Assembly (NCBI GenBank): GCA_037176885.1
Contig: JAWWNJ010000127.1
Coordinates: 372,001-436,000, forward strand
Source: Favolaschia claudopus
Taxonomy: Eukaryota > Basidiomycota > Agaricomycetes > Agaricales > Mycenaceae
Direction of reading: 5' to 3'
DNA length: 64,000 nucleotides
The notes below the pieces were generated by a model, which saw nothing but the letters and a program-made list of their open reading frames with translations, had not been told where the DNA came from and ran no database searches. Below are positions 23,062-33,237 of the stretch, piece after piece. A program made the translations under genes and the position numbers. Numbering within the stretch: the first letter of the stretch is position 1; every line of letters starts with the position of its first letter.

Positions 23062-23570
23062 CTAATTCTTACAGTTTCTCGACGGGAATTTCATACATTT
23101 CCGGATCCCACAAAGTTTCTCCAAGGAAAACTGGCTTGGAGGAGGACATGCTATGTTTGACTCCAGGGTATACCATGTTCTTGCTTGGGCGCATGAGACA
23201 CTTTGGGAGGAGCGTCGGCTGAACAGCGCTGTCGCCCCAAAGATGGATGAAGGGCATCCGGCCTGGGTGTCCGACAAGCATAAACACAAGATCTGCGTAG
23301 AGAGGTATGGAACGAAGTGTGGTGGACGAGGATAGGGAGGAAGCTGCTCGACCCGGAAAAGCCACTGTCGCTCGACGCGGTGCCGGATAAGGTACGGACC
23401 ACCCCTTTCCAGGTCGAGCGGGTTGGAGGTTGGTTGGTGGTGGCGCAGCCGTGCAAGGAATACATGCTGGAGAAGATTTCGCAGAAGGGTTTCTTCCCCC
23501 GGGACGCGGTGATTAAGGCTGCAGCAGACGGTGTTGAACGGTACTTTCGCTCGGTATCGATGTTGTCGGA
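23062..23570. other. Coding-like locus hit by the LTR element, strand unresolved
   Basis: Both strands are open. The plus strand (23317-23570) reads GGWLVVAQPCKEYMLEKISQ then GFFPRDAVIKAAADGVERYF. The minus strand reads MVYPGVKHSMSSSKPVFLGE, closing at about 23072. One of these is probably a real exon, but I cannot tell which. The LTR retrotransposon is inserted at its edge, after 23570. Confidence 0.3.
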
Positions 23571-23911
23571 TGTAACGGTCCGCTCCCGCGAATATTATTT
23601 CTTTTGTATTACTCACAGTAAATGACATTCTTTCCTTCGAGCTTATTGATTTACCGACCTTGCGGGCGCCAAGGGCGCCGCGCAAGTTACTGACGCTCCT
23701 TTAGCATGAGGATCACGGAGCAGCTCCGTGATCCTTTCTTGCTCCGTTGCTTATTGATGCGATATATAAACCCTGTAGTTCCGTAGTTAGTAGGCTAGTC
23801 AATAGTATCCCTACGCCACTCACCTCGTCTGAACGCCCTCTTGAGACGATTCTTCTGTGTGCCGGAACTAGCCGCCCTTGCTAGGTCTACTCTGGGTAGC
23901 TCTCCGTCACA
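23571..23911 (+). repeat. 5' LTR
   Basis: 341 bp, TG...CA ends. It contains a near-perfect hairpin GGATCACGGAGC/GCTCCGTGATCC (about 23710-23734) and a TATA-like box. Confidence 0.95.
23761..23771 (+). promoter_or_regulatory. Likely LTR TATA box
   Basis: GATATATAAAC lies about 150 bp from the LTR end and about 265 bp upstream of the gag start. It is preserved in the 3' LTR. This is where an LTR promoter core would be expected; transcription is inferred. Confidence 0.5.
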
Positions 23912-24024
23912 TCTTTTTGAGTGCTCGATAATCTGTCGCTACTCTGCTGGTTACCCCTCTGGCTGATCACCCGAGCATACCACTCTGTTGTCGACACCAA
24001 CCCCGACTAACTGCGGATATAAAT

Positions 24025-26850
24025 ATGAACTCACCCACCGATTCGCGGACGAGCTCTCCTGCTCGTCATTCCTCTCCGTCGGCTGTGCCTAGTCCTCCAG
24101 CATTGTTCTTTGGGTCCATCGAGGCCGGTACGTCCCCTTCATCTTCCGCCACTTCGGTGGCGAGACGCACCGTTGCTTCGGCGACGCGGCCTTCGGGCGA
24201 TACCTCTTCGGAGAGACCTTCCACTGCTTCGTCAGCGAGAGCCGTTGCTTCGGCGACGAGATATACGCACCCAAACCCAACCTTTTTGGCCAACCCCTTG
24301 ACGGTGAGATCTCGTAGTGCTGTCAGCACTGACGAGTCCCTGGATTTTCGCTTGCGTGCTGTAAGCGTTGAAACTGGGATATTGGTGGATGTTTCCACAC
24401 CCGATGATATGGTTGGCGGATCTGACACATCTGTCAACCAAGATAGTTTATCGATTCATGATAGTACACATCCTGGTAATGAGAATATTTTCCGTAACGG
24501 TTTAGCTAGCCGAATCATTACCAACTTAAGCTATCAGGAGCTTCATGAGCTCGCACAGCAGCATGAGGCTTATGCCGCTCGTCTTCGCGTTGAGATGCAA
24601 CGCAAGAGCTCGGCTGAGATGTCTCCTTGGGGAGACGTAAGTGTTCTCGAGAATTTTAATTCCAAGGATTACGAACATACCTTGGATGCCTTTGCGGACG
24701 AAAGCATCGCAAAGCGTGAACGCGTGACGACGCGTAAAGAGTTCGAGGAAGATAGAGCTCCTCAACCAAAACCAGAAGCTGAGAAGATAGAAGTACCTTC
24801 TCAGGCTCAAGCATTGGATGGAGAATTTCCATCTGACAGCGCTTCAGAGTTGAAGCCTGATATTCCAGAGTTGGAATTACCTACGGTTCAAAAGGTTGAA
24901 CCTCAATTGCGCTTAATTGCCTCAGAACGTGATAACCAAATCGATCACGCTCTCTCGTCCGATAGGATAAGTACATCGGACAAACACAAATTAGTTCAAC
25001 TGCTTGACAGAATCAGTGAGCTTGAGAGGCGCGCAATGACTAGCTCACCGGAAGTGGGCGAGTCCAAGGACTTATCAAAGTCCTCGACCAAACCCAAGCT
25101 GCGAGGCGCATCGTTGGGTAGATTGGCTCCTGGGAGCTTCCTTGATAAAACATTGCGTGGAGAGATTAAAACCGGCCTACATCCGTCGCCGTCCGATTCG
25201 CCAGATGACTCTCCGAGCTCGAGTGGTAACTCCAGCTCTTCGAGCGACGCCGAATCTGGATCGCGACGCCGCCAGTCCGTCCCCCGCAGATCTTCGAAGC
25301 GAGAACGAGGCTCCAGACGTAAGCGCAGAATGCGGCTAAAGCCAATCAGTCCTTCACGTTACGACGGCGAACCAGACGCGAATAAAATTCAACGGTTCGC
25401 GCGAGAAGCGAAGACCTATGTTGAGATGGGTCATGTACCCGAGGAAAGACAAGTTTACTTTGTATCCTATTTCCTGGATGGCAAAGCTTTGGATTTTTAC
25501 CATCAGATCGTTATGAGGGACAACGATGATTGGGACTTACAAAGATTTTTCGTTGAACTCTGGGGATTCTGTTTTCCAGTTGATTTCCGCAACCAACAGC
25601 GCGAGCGACTGAAGCGTTGCTTTCAAGGCACCAAGACAGTCGCAGAACATGTTGCAGACTGGTCTGAAATTTTTAATACTATTGGAATTGTTGACAGCCA
25701 AGAAAAGGTGGTACAATTATTCAATAGTTTTACCTCAAGAGTCCGGATGGAAATTGCCCGGCAACATCTCAACCCCGAGAACACCAGCTGGGATGAGATT
25801 GTGAAAGCTGCACTCGATGCCGAGGTCGTAGTTCAAATTGAGGACCGGTTGGAAGACACAGATGATCAGTTTTCTGAAAATTCGGATGAAAACTCACAAT
25901 CTGCAGATAATTATGATGAATCCGACGATGAGTATGATTCCGATGAAGGTTCTACTGAGGATAATCAGTACGACGAAGATAATGAAAATGCCGACGAACC
26001 GGCCGAAGATGAATACGAGGAGTACGAGTCCGACGAGGATCGTGCTGAAGATGATGATGAGGAATCCTCCAAGCGAGGAGATGGAGGGCGTACCGAAGCC
26101 CGAGACGATGACAAGCGTGATGAGTACATGCGGAAAGGCTTGTGTTTTAACTGTGGAGGGCGTGGTCATCGCGCTCGAGACTGTCCCTCCCCGAGGTCAG
26201 CAAGAAATACAGCGGATAATGAGATTGCAACGCACGCAATTTATTTCTCTCACAGCCCAAACTCACGCAGCACGCTCGCTGAAACCACTGAGATGGGTAT
26301 GTATGTCGGAAGCGTGCGATTTAATATTCCTCTCGAAGTCGAGGAGGGCGAGGTGGAACCCATGGAAACTTTTGCTGATTTTCTGCCGAACTCGACCCGC
26401 GAAGAGAAGCGCAATGTCGCCTTCGAGACGAACCGTTATACAGATTCTCCTTCCATTGAAGCGATTCCACATGCCGAAAAGAGGTTGCTTCCCACAGATT
26501 TTGAAGTTAAACCGAACGCAAAGTTCACAAAGCAATCCGACGCGAAGACGAGACTGAATCGAGTCGATTCTGACTTGGAGTCAAGAAATCCTGGACACCT
26601 GACGGAGGGCGAAAGTGAGAAGAACTCAGGTGCGAAGCACAACGTTCATTTGCTGTCGTTAAACAACGGCAAGATGAACAAGCCAAACGATGGTGGTGGT
26701 CGAAAGCAAGTCGAGATTGACAGCGCGGATCCTGTTGATCCGTCACGTCAAACAAAAATTGTTCAACTTCTGTTGAACTCCGAGTTGAACATACGCAACG
26801 ATCGACTGGCGCACATTCCCAACTGCAAGAACGGGACCGAACCTCATTGA
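24025..26850 (+). CDS. Gag polyprotein of the LTR element (941 aa)
   Basis: Structural nucleocapsid-type protein expected to assemble the cytoplasmic virus-like particle and bind element RNA. A long disordered, Ser/Pro- and charge-rich N-terminal part (1-440) contains a Ser-rich tract and an Arg/Lys-rich patch. Residues about 443-600 form a retrotransposon gag domain (SRYDGEPDANKIQRFAREAK, then ALDFYHQIV and LWGFCFPVDFRNQQRERLK). An Asp/Glu-rich segment covers about 610-690. One CCHC zinc knuckle, CFNCGGRGHRARDC, is at about 707. The 220-residue tail has no protease-like DSG/DTG motif. The start is the first Met in the frame, 114 bp after the 5' LTR. The reading frame is open throughout despite the lack of pol, which argues for recent selection or recent copying. 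Confidence 0.93.
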   Translation: MNSPTDSRTSSPARHSSPSAVPSPPALFFGSIEAGTSPSSSATSVARRTVASATRPSGDTSSERPSTASSARAVASATRYTHPNPTFLANPLTVRSRSAVSTDESLDFRLRAVSVETGILVDVSTPDDMVGGSDTSVNQDSLSIHDSTHPGNENIFRNGLASRIITNLSYQELHELAQQHEAYAARLRVEMQRKSSAEMSPWGDVSVLENFNSKDYEHTLDAFADESIAKRERVTTRKEFEEDRAPQPKPEAEKIEVPSQAQALDGEFPSDSASELKPDIPELELPTVQKVEPQLRLIASERDNQIDHALSSDRISTSDKHKLVQLLDRISELERRAMTSSPEVGESKDLSKSSTKPKLRGASLGRLAPGSFLDKTLRGEIKTGLHPSPSDSPDDSPSSSGNSSSSSDAESGSRRRQSVPRRSSKRERGSRRKRRMRLKPISPSRYDGEPDANKIQRFAREAKTYVEMGHVPEERQVYFVSYFLDGKALDFYHQIVMRDNDDWDLQRFFVELWGFCFPVDFRNQQRERLKRCFQGTKTVAEHVADWSEIFNTIGIVDSQEKVVQLFNSFTSRVRMEIARQHLNPENTSWDEIVKAALDAEVVVQIEDRLEDTDDQFSENSDENSQSADNYDESDDEYDSDEGSTEDNQYDEDNENADEPAEDEYEEYESDEDRAEDDDEESSKRGDGGRTEARDDDKRDEYMRKGLCFNCGGRGHRARDCPSPRSARNTADNEIATHAIYFSHSPNSRSTLAETTEMGMYVGSVRFNIPLEVEEGEVEPMETFADFLPNSTREEKRNVAFETNRYTDSPSIEAIPHAEKRLLPTDFEVKPNAKFTKQSDAKTRLNRVDSDLESRNPGHLTEGESEKNSGAKHNVHLLSLNNGKMNKPNDGGGRKQVEIDSADPVDPSRQTKIVQLLLNSELNIRNDRLAHIPNCKNGTEPH

Positions 26851-26882
26851 GGCCAACTTGCTTCGTTGACCTGGAGGGCGGA

Positions 26883-27223
26883 TGTAACGGTCCGCTCCCG
26901 CGAATATTATTTCTTTTGTATTACTCACAGTAAATGACATTCTTTCCTTCGAGCTTATTGATTTACCGACCTTGCGGGCGCCAAGGGCGCCGCGCAAGTT
27001 ACTGACGCTCCTTTAGCATGAGGATCACGGAGCAGCTCCGTGATCCTTTCTTGCTCCGTTGCTTATTGATGCGATATATAAACCCTGTAGTTCCGTAGTT
27101 AGTAGGCTAGTCAATAGTATCCCTACGCCACTCACCTCGTCTGAACGCCCTCTTGAGACGATTCTTCTGTGTGCCGGAACTAGCCGCCCTTGCTAGGTCT
27201 ACTCTGGGTAGCTCTCCGTCACA
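26883..27223 (+). repeat. 3' LTR
   Basis: Identical to the 5' LTR as far as I can read, and followed by target duplication TCGGA. Confidence 0.95.
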
Positions 27224-27228
27224 TCGGA

Positions 27229-27811
27229 GTAGTCATGCAATTGCCTGATTTGGATGCTTCGGCGATCTCCGCCTTGCGTCGATACTCTGCGCTATTTGTG
27301 TTTTCGTATTTACCACGCAAAATGTTCAAACAAGCGCGCGCGCAGGCCAAAACATGCACTTTTCGCAATCTCAACTCAAAAACATTACCGGACTCGGATT
27401 CCCCGAACGTGCCCATAAAACCGGGGGGGGCAGGCCAACACTCCCGGGTATTATCATTAGCGAGTTTGCAATGCAGCCATTGAATGGCTAATGGCTCCAC
27501 AAAAACTCCGGCCCATTGACGAAGGCTATCCCCGGCCTTGGCACCTAAACTTCATTCAGCGTAGCTCTCGTGTGATCTGACAGAATTTTGGGGCCCTTAA
27601 CGTTGTTTAATCGGGAAGTCGTTAGCCCTCCAATGACTCCAATGGCTCATCGCAAACCCTCTATTTGTGAGCCTATTTTATTCCAAGCCAGAACAAGCAA
27701 AGTCGAGTGACGTCACTGCAACACTTCCGCAAACAACGAGGATTTTGCCAAGTTCCACGAGTCCACGACCTGCATGTGTTCTGTCCATCTTGGAATCAAA
27801 TATCCCTACAA
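27229..27811. other. No recognisable gene
   Basis: Right flank of the LTR element up to the Tnp2-like relic. A minus-strand frame of 93 codons (27219-27500) is unassigned. Confidence 0.3.
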
Positions 27812-29335
27812 ATGTCGGCCCCTCCTGTCCCTCCTGGTTATAAGCTCTGTCATTGCCTCCAATGCTGTATGCACTGCGCCGATGGCTTCCCCGTAATTCT
27901 ACGCACTTATTTGCGGCACAATCCGCAAGAAGCACCAGTGGAATCCTTCCCCACTCAAAGAACTCTAGATTTAACCCAACCAAGTTACCCGAAACGTCCT
28001 AGGCTCGATAATCAGCGCTCTAAAAGCCAGCCAAAGCGTCGAAAAACCAGCAAGAATGCAGCTGGACCCTCTAGAGCCTGGACGAGAGATGCACATTCTG
28101 ACCACGAGGTGAAATTCATTGCCTTACAGCAACGTATTTGGTTTTCAACACAAGAAATATATTATTATCAGTTCCACAGTCCACCGCCTGAGTGAGCCCG
28201 AGATCACGTCTCCCGACGAAGATTTTGTTGCCCCCTCGCGCGAAGCAACAGCTAGTCCCCTTCCACGATGCCCCTCAGATCCCCTCCCACCACCAATAAT
28301 TTCGCTTGATAATCTCAAGATACAGCAGGGTTTCATAGACGCTCTCAAATCCGCGAAGCTCGAGGACGATGATCTGGATCCAGATGTTTTGTTCCGGCTG
28401 CGCAATCCCGTCCAAGAAATCCTTGATGTCGATCCGGATACCCAGCTCTCGATTGAAAACTATGTGGGACTCGTCAATGCTTCCGAAAAGTCGTATGACA
28501 ACATCCGGAACAATATTATGCGGCGATTCCCCGACTGCGACCATCTGTCTTACTACCGCGTGTGGTTTCCATGGCTCGCGACATGTGCGGGAAGTCCTGT
28601 GTCGCATATACAGGTCCTTACAAGGATCTAGAGAACTGTCCCGAGTGCGGTGAATCACGTTGGAATCCCGAACGCCTCGCTGCCAGCAACGGTCAGACCA
28701 AGATTGCTCGCTTGACCTACCGAACCTTTCCGCTGGGCCCGCAGTTCGAGGCATTATGGCGTACTGAAGAAGGGGCACAGAGTATGAGCTACCGTACCCA
28801 GAAGACGAAAGAAATTCTTCGCGCGGCGGAGGAGAATGGTGGTTTGTTGGAAACTTACGACGATTTGTTCTGCGGTCAAGACTACCTCAGTGCCGTCCAG
28901 GATGAAACTATTCAGGAGAAAGAAACGATTCTGATCTTTTCTATTGATGGTGCCAAGTTGTACGCCATGAAGGATTCCGATTGCTGGATCTATATCTGGA
29001 TAGTCTGCGATCCCCAGCCTGATATCCGGTATAAAAAGCGGCGTGTTCTTCCAGGCGGCATTATCCCAGGTCCTAATAAACCTAAGAACATCACATCCTT
29101 CCTTTTCCCCGGTCTCCATCATCTCTCAGCTCTGATGCATGAAGGACTTCTCATCTGGGACGCCGTCGACAAACAGATTTACCGCTCCTTTCCTTTCTCA
29201 TTCGTGGAAACTGCCGACGGTCCCGCGATGGCGGAGATAGCTGGGCTGACTGGGCACATGGGAGCCTACGGTTGTCGACAATTCTGTTCCGTCAAAGGAC
29301 GCAGAAAGCCGGTCATTCTTCTTTCAAGTCATTAG
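27812..29335 (+). pseudogene. Tnp2-like CACTA transposase, N-terminal part
   Basis: CACTA-superfamily Tnp2-type transposases cut and rejoin DNA in the nucleus. The relic starts with a Cys-rich segment (CHCLQCCMHC). After an intron (about 28110-28171) it continues with an acidic region and ENYVGLVNASEKSYDNIRN. It then runs through the conserved CVAYTGPYKDLENCPECGE, FSIDGAKLYAMKDSDCWIYI, RVLPGGIIPGPNKPKN and TADGPAMAEIAGLTGHMGAY. A frame change near 28560 breaks it. Similarity stops at about 29330, just where another transposase head (minus strand) begins. The catalytic C-terminal half is missing. Confidence 0.8.
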
Positions 29336-29338
29336 TAA

Positions 29339-29608
29339 CTAACATCGATTAGAAAATGCGACACGCACTGTAGGTTCATGATCGCGCTGAAGCTCTTGCA
29401 GAAACTGCTTTCGACTAGCGTAGCTCCTTTGGCAGATTTTCTCGTGCTGATTGAGGTTGCGCCGAATGGTGTCATGACAATAGTGACATTCCTTCAATCC
29501 AAACTGAGAAGAAGCGGTCGAGACTGGTGGTTTATTGTGCTTATTTTGTCTCGGAGGCATTGCGCAAGCAAGAGAGGAAGAGAGTCGGTGCTCATTTGGT
29601 GATGTCAT
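29339..29608 (-). pseudogene. Plavaka-type transposase head, truncated
   Basis: The 89-codon frame carries a short zinc finger CHYCHDTIRRNLNQHEKIC (C-x2-C-x10-H-x3-C). This matches in style the finger CRHCGATIAAQGLKPHERFC at the start of the transposase at 34875. The rest of the protein is absent: the frame ends next to the Tnp2-like relic. Two transposon relics are thus fused tail to head here. Confidence 0.55.
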
Positions 29609-29661
29609 TCAGAGAGCGAGCGCCGCTCCACGTCGGCTAAGAATCAGATAACTCTTTCCTC

Positions 29662-30020
29662 CGAACCGTGGCATCGCACCAAATTCACTCGTCTGACTCA
29701 GACATAACCCACGTTTCCGACTCAGAACCAGAGAGGAAAGCCGCTCGCCAGCGTGCCCGAGTTGCGCGTCGTCGGAAGCGAGAGAGACGAGGAGGCAAGT
29801 TACGCCGCTCTGACTAATACTGGACCATTGAACTGAAATTAGATGCGGAAAATAATCCTCCGAACTGCAAGAACCGTGTAATGACTGAGAAATGCGTCGG
29901 AACGAGCCCTGAGCCGGAAGATAAGGTGCCAGAAGAGCCAGATTACTTGAAACAAGCGCAGGAGACGGTGAAGTCGTTACACGAGAAGGCGGCGAAGATG
30001 GACAGTATAATCACTTCTTG
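29662..30020 (+). pseudogene. Relic of the small coiled-coil accessory gene
   Basis: The plus strand reads ITHVSDSEPERKAARQRARV, closely matching ISHVSDSEPERIAATQRAKS in the accessory gene at 32543. A stop follows at about 29815, then further coding-like sequence (PDYLKQAQETVKSLHEKAAK). It lies divergently from the transposase head at 29608-29339, so together they are the remains of a second Plavaka-like element. Confidence 0.5.
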
Positions 30021-31328
30021 ATTCGAAGAAATGAAGGATTTCCCTTAGGGATACACTGTAATTGAAGTACATGAGGTTGTATCGTGAGCGCCGCGACGAC
30101 GGCAAGCGTCGTGACTGTGAAGACCGAATTGCAAAGGCGAGAGTGATACTGATCAGAGTGACGGCATTGCCTCAAACGGCTGTCGCTCCTTGTCTTCTAC
30201 GTCCACCACCACCGCGCTGTCTCTCTCAGATTCCACCCGCTATCCCTCTGCATCATGACGATCCCATCCTCTGTATGCTCAATGCTCAACACTCACCTCA
30301 CTGGACGTCGGCACACGCAGGATGACGTCGTCAAGCAGAATCGACGAGGTGGAGCGAGTGGAGCGAAAACGAACATATAACGAGTCGGCTTCTCTGTGCG
30401 CCCACATACAACTCCTTCTCTTCTTTCTCATGCCTCTAGTCCGTGGCAGACGCATCGACGACAGTCGACCTTCCACTCCAGAGCATCATAACCCGCTCTC
30501 GGATATCCTCAACCTCACTCAACAACTCACTCACTCAAAGTCTCCTGGGCGCGGGACTAGATCAATCTGGTCCTTTTCCCTCAATGAATCTGTATTTAAG
30601 CTTCAAAAAATGGCTCGATGTACTTCTCACCAATATTATTTAATTCCTAGCTACGCATTTGAATATTCTCGGTGCAGAGGGTCGTTGAAATTTGCGTCAA
30701 GGAATGGCCGAGTCACACACGGTAACAGGATGCCGAAGGTGTGACGTGACCCGGCACCCGCCGAAAATTTCGGACTCCGCGACAGCCCTTTGGCGGGCGC
30801 CGAGAATAAAAATCGTTGCATTTCGTATACAGACTGGTCACGAGTCTAGAGGAAGTGGCCAAACAACAACCGGTAAAAGATTTGTAATCCAAATTCCTCT
30901 TCTCTTCAAACCCCAAGGCATTCAACTTGTTGTCAGCCCTCTAAATATTCTTGGCCAGCAAAATGTCTCGCAATTGGAGAAGATGAATATAAGGGGCATC
31001 TCAATGAAGCGGAGACGGCTACGCCGCAGAATTTTCAGGTGAGTTAGCTATGTTGTTGATCGGCTGGGAGATCCGCTGTCAAGCAGCTGTCCCAGAGGTT
31101 AGGTAACTGTGAGAAACATTTTAATATCTCCACAAACGCTCGATAAAATGTTTCCATTCAATGGTAATCATATTCTACTAGGTAATCCGCGTCTATCCCG
31201 TAATTTTTCATTAATTTATCTTGATTTGTAAGCGGCGACCAAAATTTTGAGTGTTCCGTAACTTGTTTGGACATTTGCCGGCCAACGGCTCGATAGAATT
31301 GGATGGCCAGAGAGCTCTCGATGAGATC
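30021..31328. other. No recognisable gene
   Basis: Open frames of 60-140 codons overlap on both strands without domain-like sequence. Presumably transposon remains. Confidence 0.3.
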
Positions 31329-31457
31329 CAGTGGGGGCGCAATCCGATGCCACCCCCCCAAAAAAATGATGTGGCCCCAATCAACTCCACTTGCATCAAA
31401 AGTTCCAGAAATGGGCTGTTCTATTTTTAGGGGTGGCATCAGATGGCGCCGCCACTG
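31329..31457. mobile_element. MITE, second copy of the 127-bp family
   Basis: The left end CAGTGGGGGCGCAATCCGAT and the right end GGCATCAGATGGCGCCGCCACTG match the element at 59847-59973. The flanks are TC on both sides rather than TA. It is more decayed at the left end. Confidence 0.75.
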
Positions 31458-32000
31458 TCCGTCGATTGGCACACTTTTTGGGGAAAAAATAATTACATAA
31501 TTTTTTTTGTCGATCTCGTGTGTCCACAACTGTAATTCAAGTTGGGTACACAGTCAGTTTTATCAGGCCTATGTGCCTGTGCCTTTGGTTTTGGCCTGAA
31601 AAATTATCCTGCCGCGTTGAAAATTTGGGATTTATAGTGTTTCCACCATTCAGCCGAATATGGCAGGACATCAAGATATTGTGATGGTATTGATGACCGG
31701 AAGTGGGTTATTGGTCAAGTCCCAGAGGACCCAGCACTTCAAATTGGCCAAAAAGCTACTCACCCGGCCAAAATCGCGCTCAAAACCAAGGGACCATGAC
31801 TTATTCGCACCACGAGTAAGATGGAGGGCGTGGGAAGCCCGCACCCTTATGTCAGCAGTCACAGTGACATTTGTCACACATTCATACCGCCACCCACAGG
31901 CCACTTAGGGTCAAAGTTTTACATAGAAATACAAGCTACAGGCCAGTAGATGACATTCTATGAAGAGTTTTCTTGGAAAAGTTTAAGGGAGGAAAGATAG
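31458..32000. other. No gene; one end of the 12928-type element
   Basis: About 31817-31880 (GTAAGATGGAGGGCGTGGGA..., then GCACCCTTATGTCAGCAG) matches the left end of the 12928-13523 element. Nothing else supported. Confidence 0.4.
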
Positions 32001-32357
32001 TGTCGCAAATTTCTTTTTCCTGTTACCGGCGACGGTCGTCCGCGGTCGTTTGTTATCGGGGAGCTTCAGGTCGTCAGCCTGACAGCCGCCTCATCGAAGG
32101 GGCTCGGAAACGATCGGGGCATATCGTACCCGACAGCCTGACAGCCCGATGATGTCTTTTCGGGCACGATCTCCAACTACTCCAGAACTAATGAAAAACA
32201 AGAAAATTCTATTCATTCAGTCCGAAGTCGCTTGGTTGCAAGCAGGTTTGTAGTACTTGACTTTGAAGTGATAAGTTGTAATGATGATTGAACTTTGAAC
32301 TTGAGTTGAAGTAGAGTCTAATAAATTGTATTGAGTCTGTGTAACAATCGTGAGCAG

Positions 32358-32425
32358 TCAGAGTTGAACCGGCGTGGAGTACAAGAGAAAACGCAGCCCT
32401 TACCGTTCGGCCACGCGCGCATTAT
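32358..32425 (-). repeat. tRNA-like sequence (possible SINE head)
   Basis: The minus strand has GTGGCCGAACGGTAAGG, resembling the A box of a type II tRNA, and 40 bp later CCGGTTCAACTC, resembling a B box. Arms do not fold into a proper tRNA. It could be a tRNA-derived SINE lying just inside the transposon end, or coincidence. Confidence 0.3.
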
Positions 32426-32542
32426 TGGTTGAGGAAGTGAACTCCAACATATGAGGTCAGCTCCACAGCCAAGCACGACCAAACAAATGACACGGTCTGA
32501 CGGCTGCCATGGACACTCACCGACTCCCTATACACCACCTTC

Positions 32543-33175
32543 ATGTCTCCTACCTCTGCTACCCTTCGTCGCTCGTCCTCAGACATCTCACACGTCTCGG
32601 ACTCAGAACCCGAGCGCATCGCCGCCACGCAGCGCGCCAAATCATCTCGGAAGGCTCGCCGTCAACGCGATGCCTGGATTCCCAATGTCTCCTCGTCGAC
32701 AAATGAAGACGTATCCGGCCGGATTTTGGTGCTGGAGGACACGGTGAAGCAACTGGAATGCGAGTTGAAGCTCATGCGGGACGAGATCCGCGGTATGCCC
32801 GGTGCGTAATAGTACTTTCCATTAATTCAATTCATTCATTACATCCCGTCGGCAGCCGCGCCCAGACTATCTGTGACTCGGCGTGCAACCGCCAGTCCAC
32901 CGACTACTCCTCCGCCCAAGCGATTCCGCGTCCATCACGACGCATGTGTTGGGAACGACAGCCCACTCAGTCGCATCGACTCGCCCCTCATCCATCAAAG
33001 CTCCTTACGTCTCAGCACTCCGGAACGGGATGCGAATAGTCGGGAGCTTGAAGAATCTGTGCGGTCTGCAATCTATGGCACCAAATCCCCCCAGCTTTAC
33101 ATCTCAGGCAAGGAGAACATCGCCTCACCATCCCCAACGAAGCGAAAGGTTTTGACGAGGAGATGTAATGACTAA
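32543..33175 (+). CDS. Small coiled-coil accessory protein of the Plavaka-like element
   Basis: Two exons (32543-32801 and 32856-33175) joined by a 54-nt GTGCGT...CGGCAG intron give about 190 residues. A Ser/Arg-rich start (HVSDSEPERIAATQRAK) is followed by a short coiled coil (VLEDTVKQLECELKLMRDEI). Exon 2 encodes a Pro/Ser/Thr-rich basic tail with SPSPTKRK, resembling a nuclear localisation or phosphorylation region. It converges on the minus-strand gene ending at 33238. A decayed homologue is at 29662, also next to a transposase head, so it is probably a standard passenger of this transposon family. Function unknown. Confidence 0.65.
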
Positions 33176-33237
33176 AATCTTTTTTTTTCATACGAAACAA
33201 TATATTCTTTTTGTTCCAATTGCATTGCTCGAGTGAT

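Larger units (their letters stand above)
23571..27223 (+). mobile_element. Gag-only LTR retrotransposon, complete
   Basis: Two 341-bp direct LTRs (23571-23911 and 26883-27223), each starting TGTAACGG and ending CCGTCACA, appear identical by eye. The element is flanked by the 5-bp target duplication TCGGA (23566-23570 and 27224-27228). The 2.97-kb interior encodes one long ORF (gag) and no protease, reverse transcriptase, RNase H or integrase motif. A purine-rich tract (GGAGGGCGGA) precedes the 3' LTR. No tRNA primer-binding site was recognised after the 5' LTR. Matching LTRs mean the insertion is very young. It must depend on enzymes from another element (a TR-GAG type of layout). Confidence 0.95.

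Noticed and set aside
23062..23685. 207-codon minus-strand ORF
   Set aside because: Its N-terminal part lies in the 5' LTR, and the identical peptide recurs at the 3' LTR. Only the part outside the LTR could be coding.
25838..26557. 239-codon plus-strand ORF inside gag
   Set aside because: Shadow frame of the acidic gag region; Met/Ile-rich composition comes from GAT/GAA codons read out of frame.
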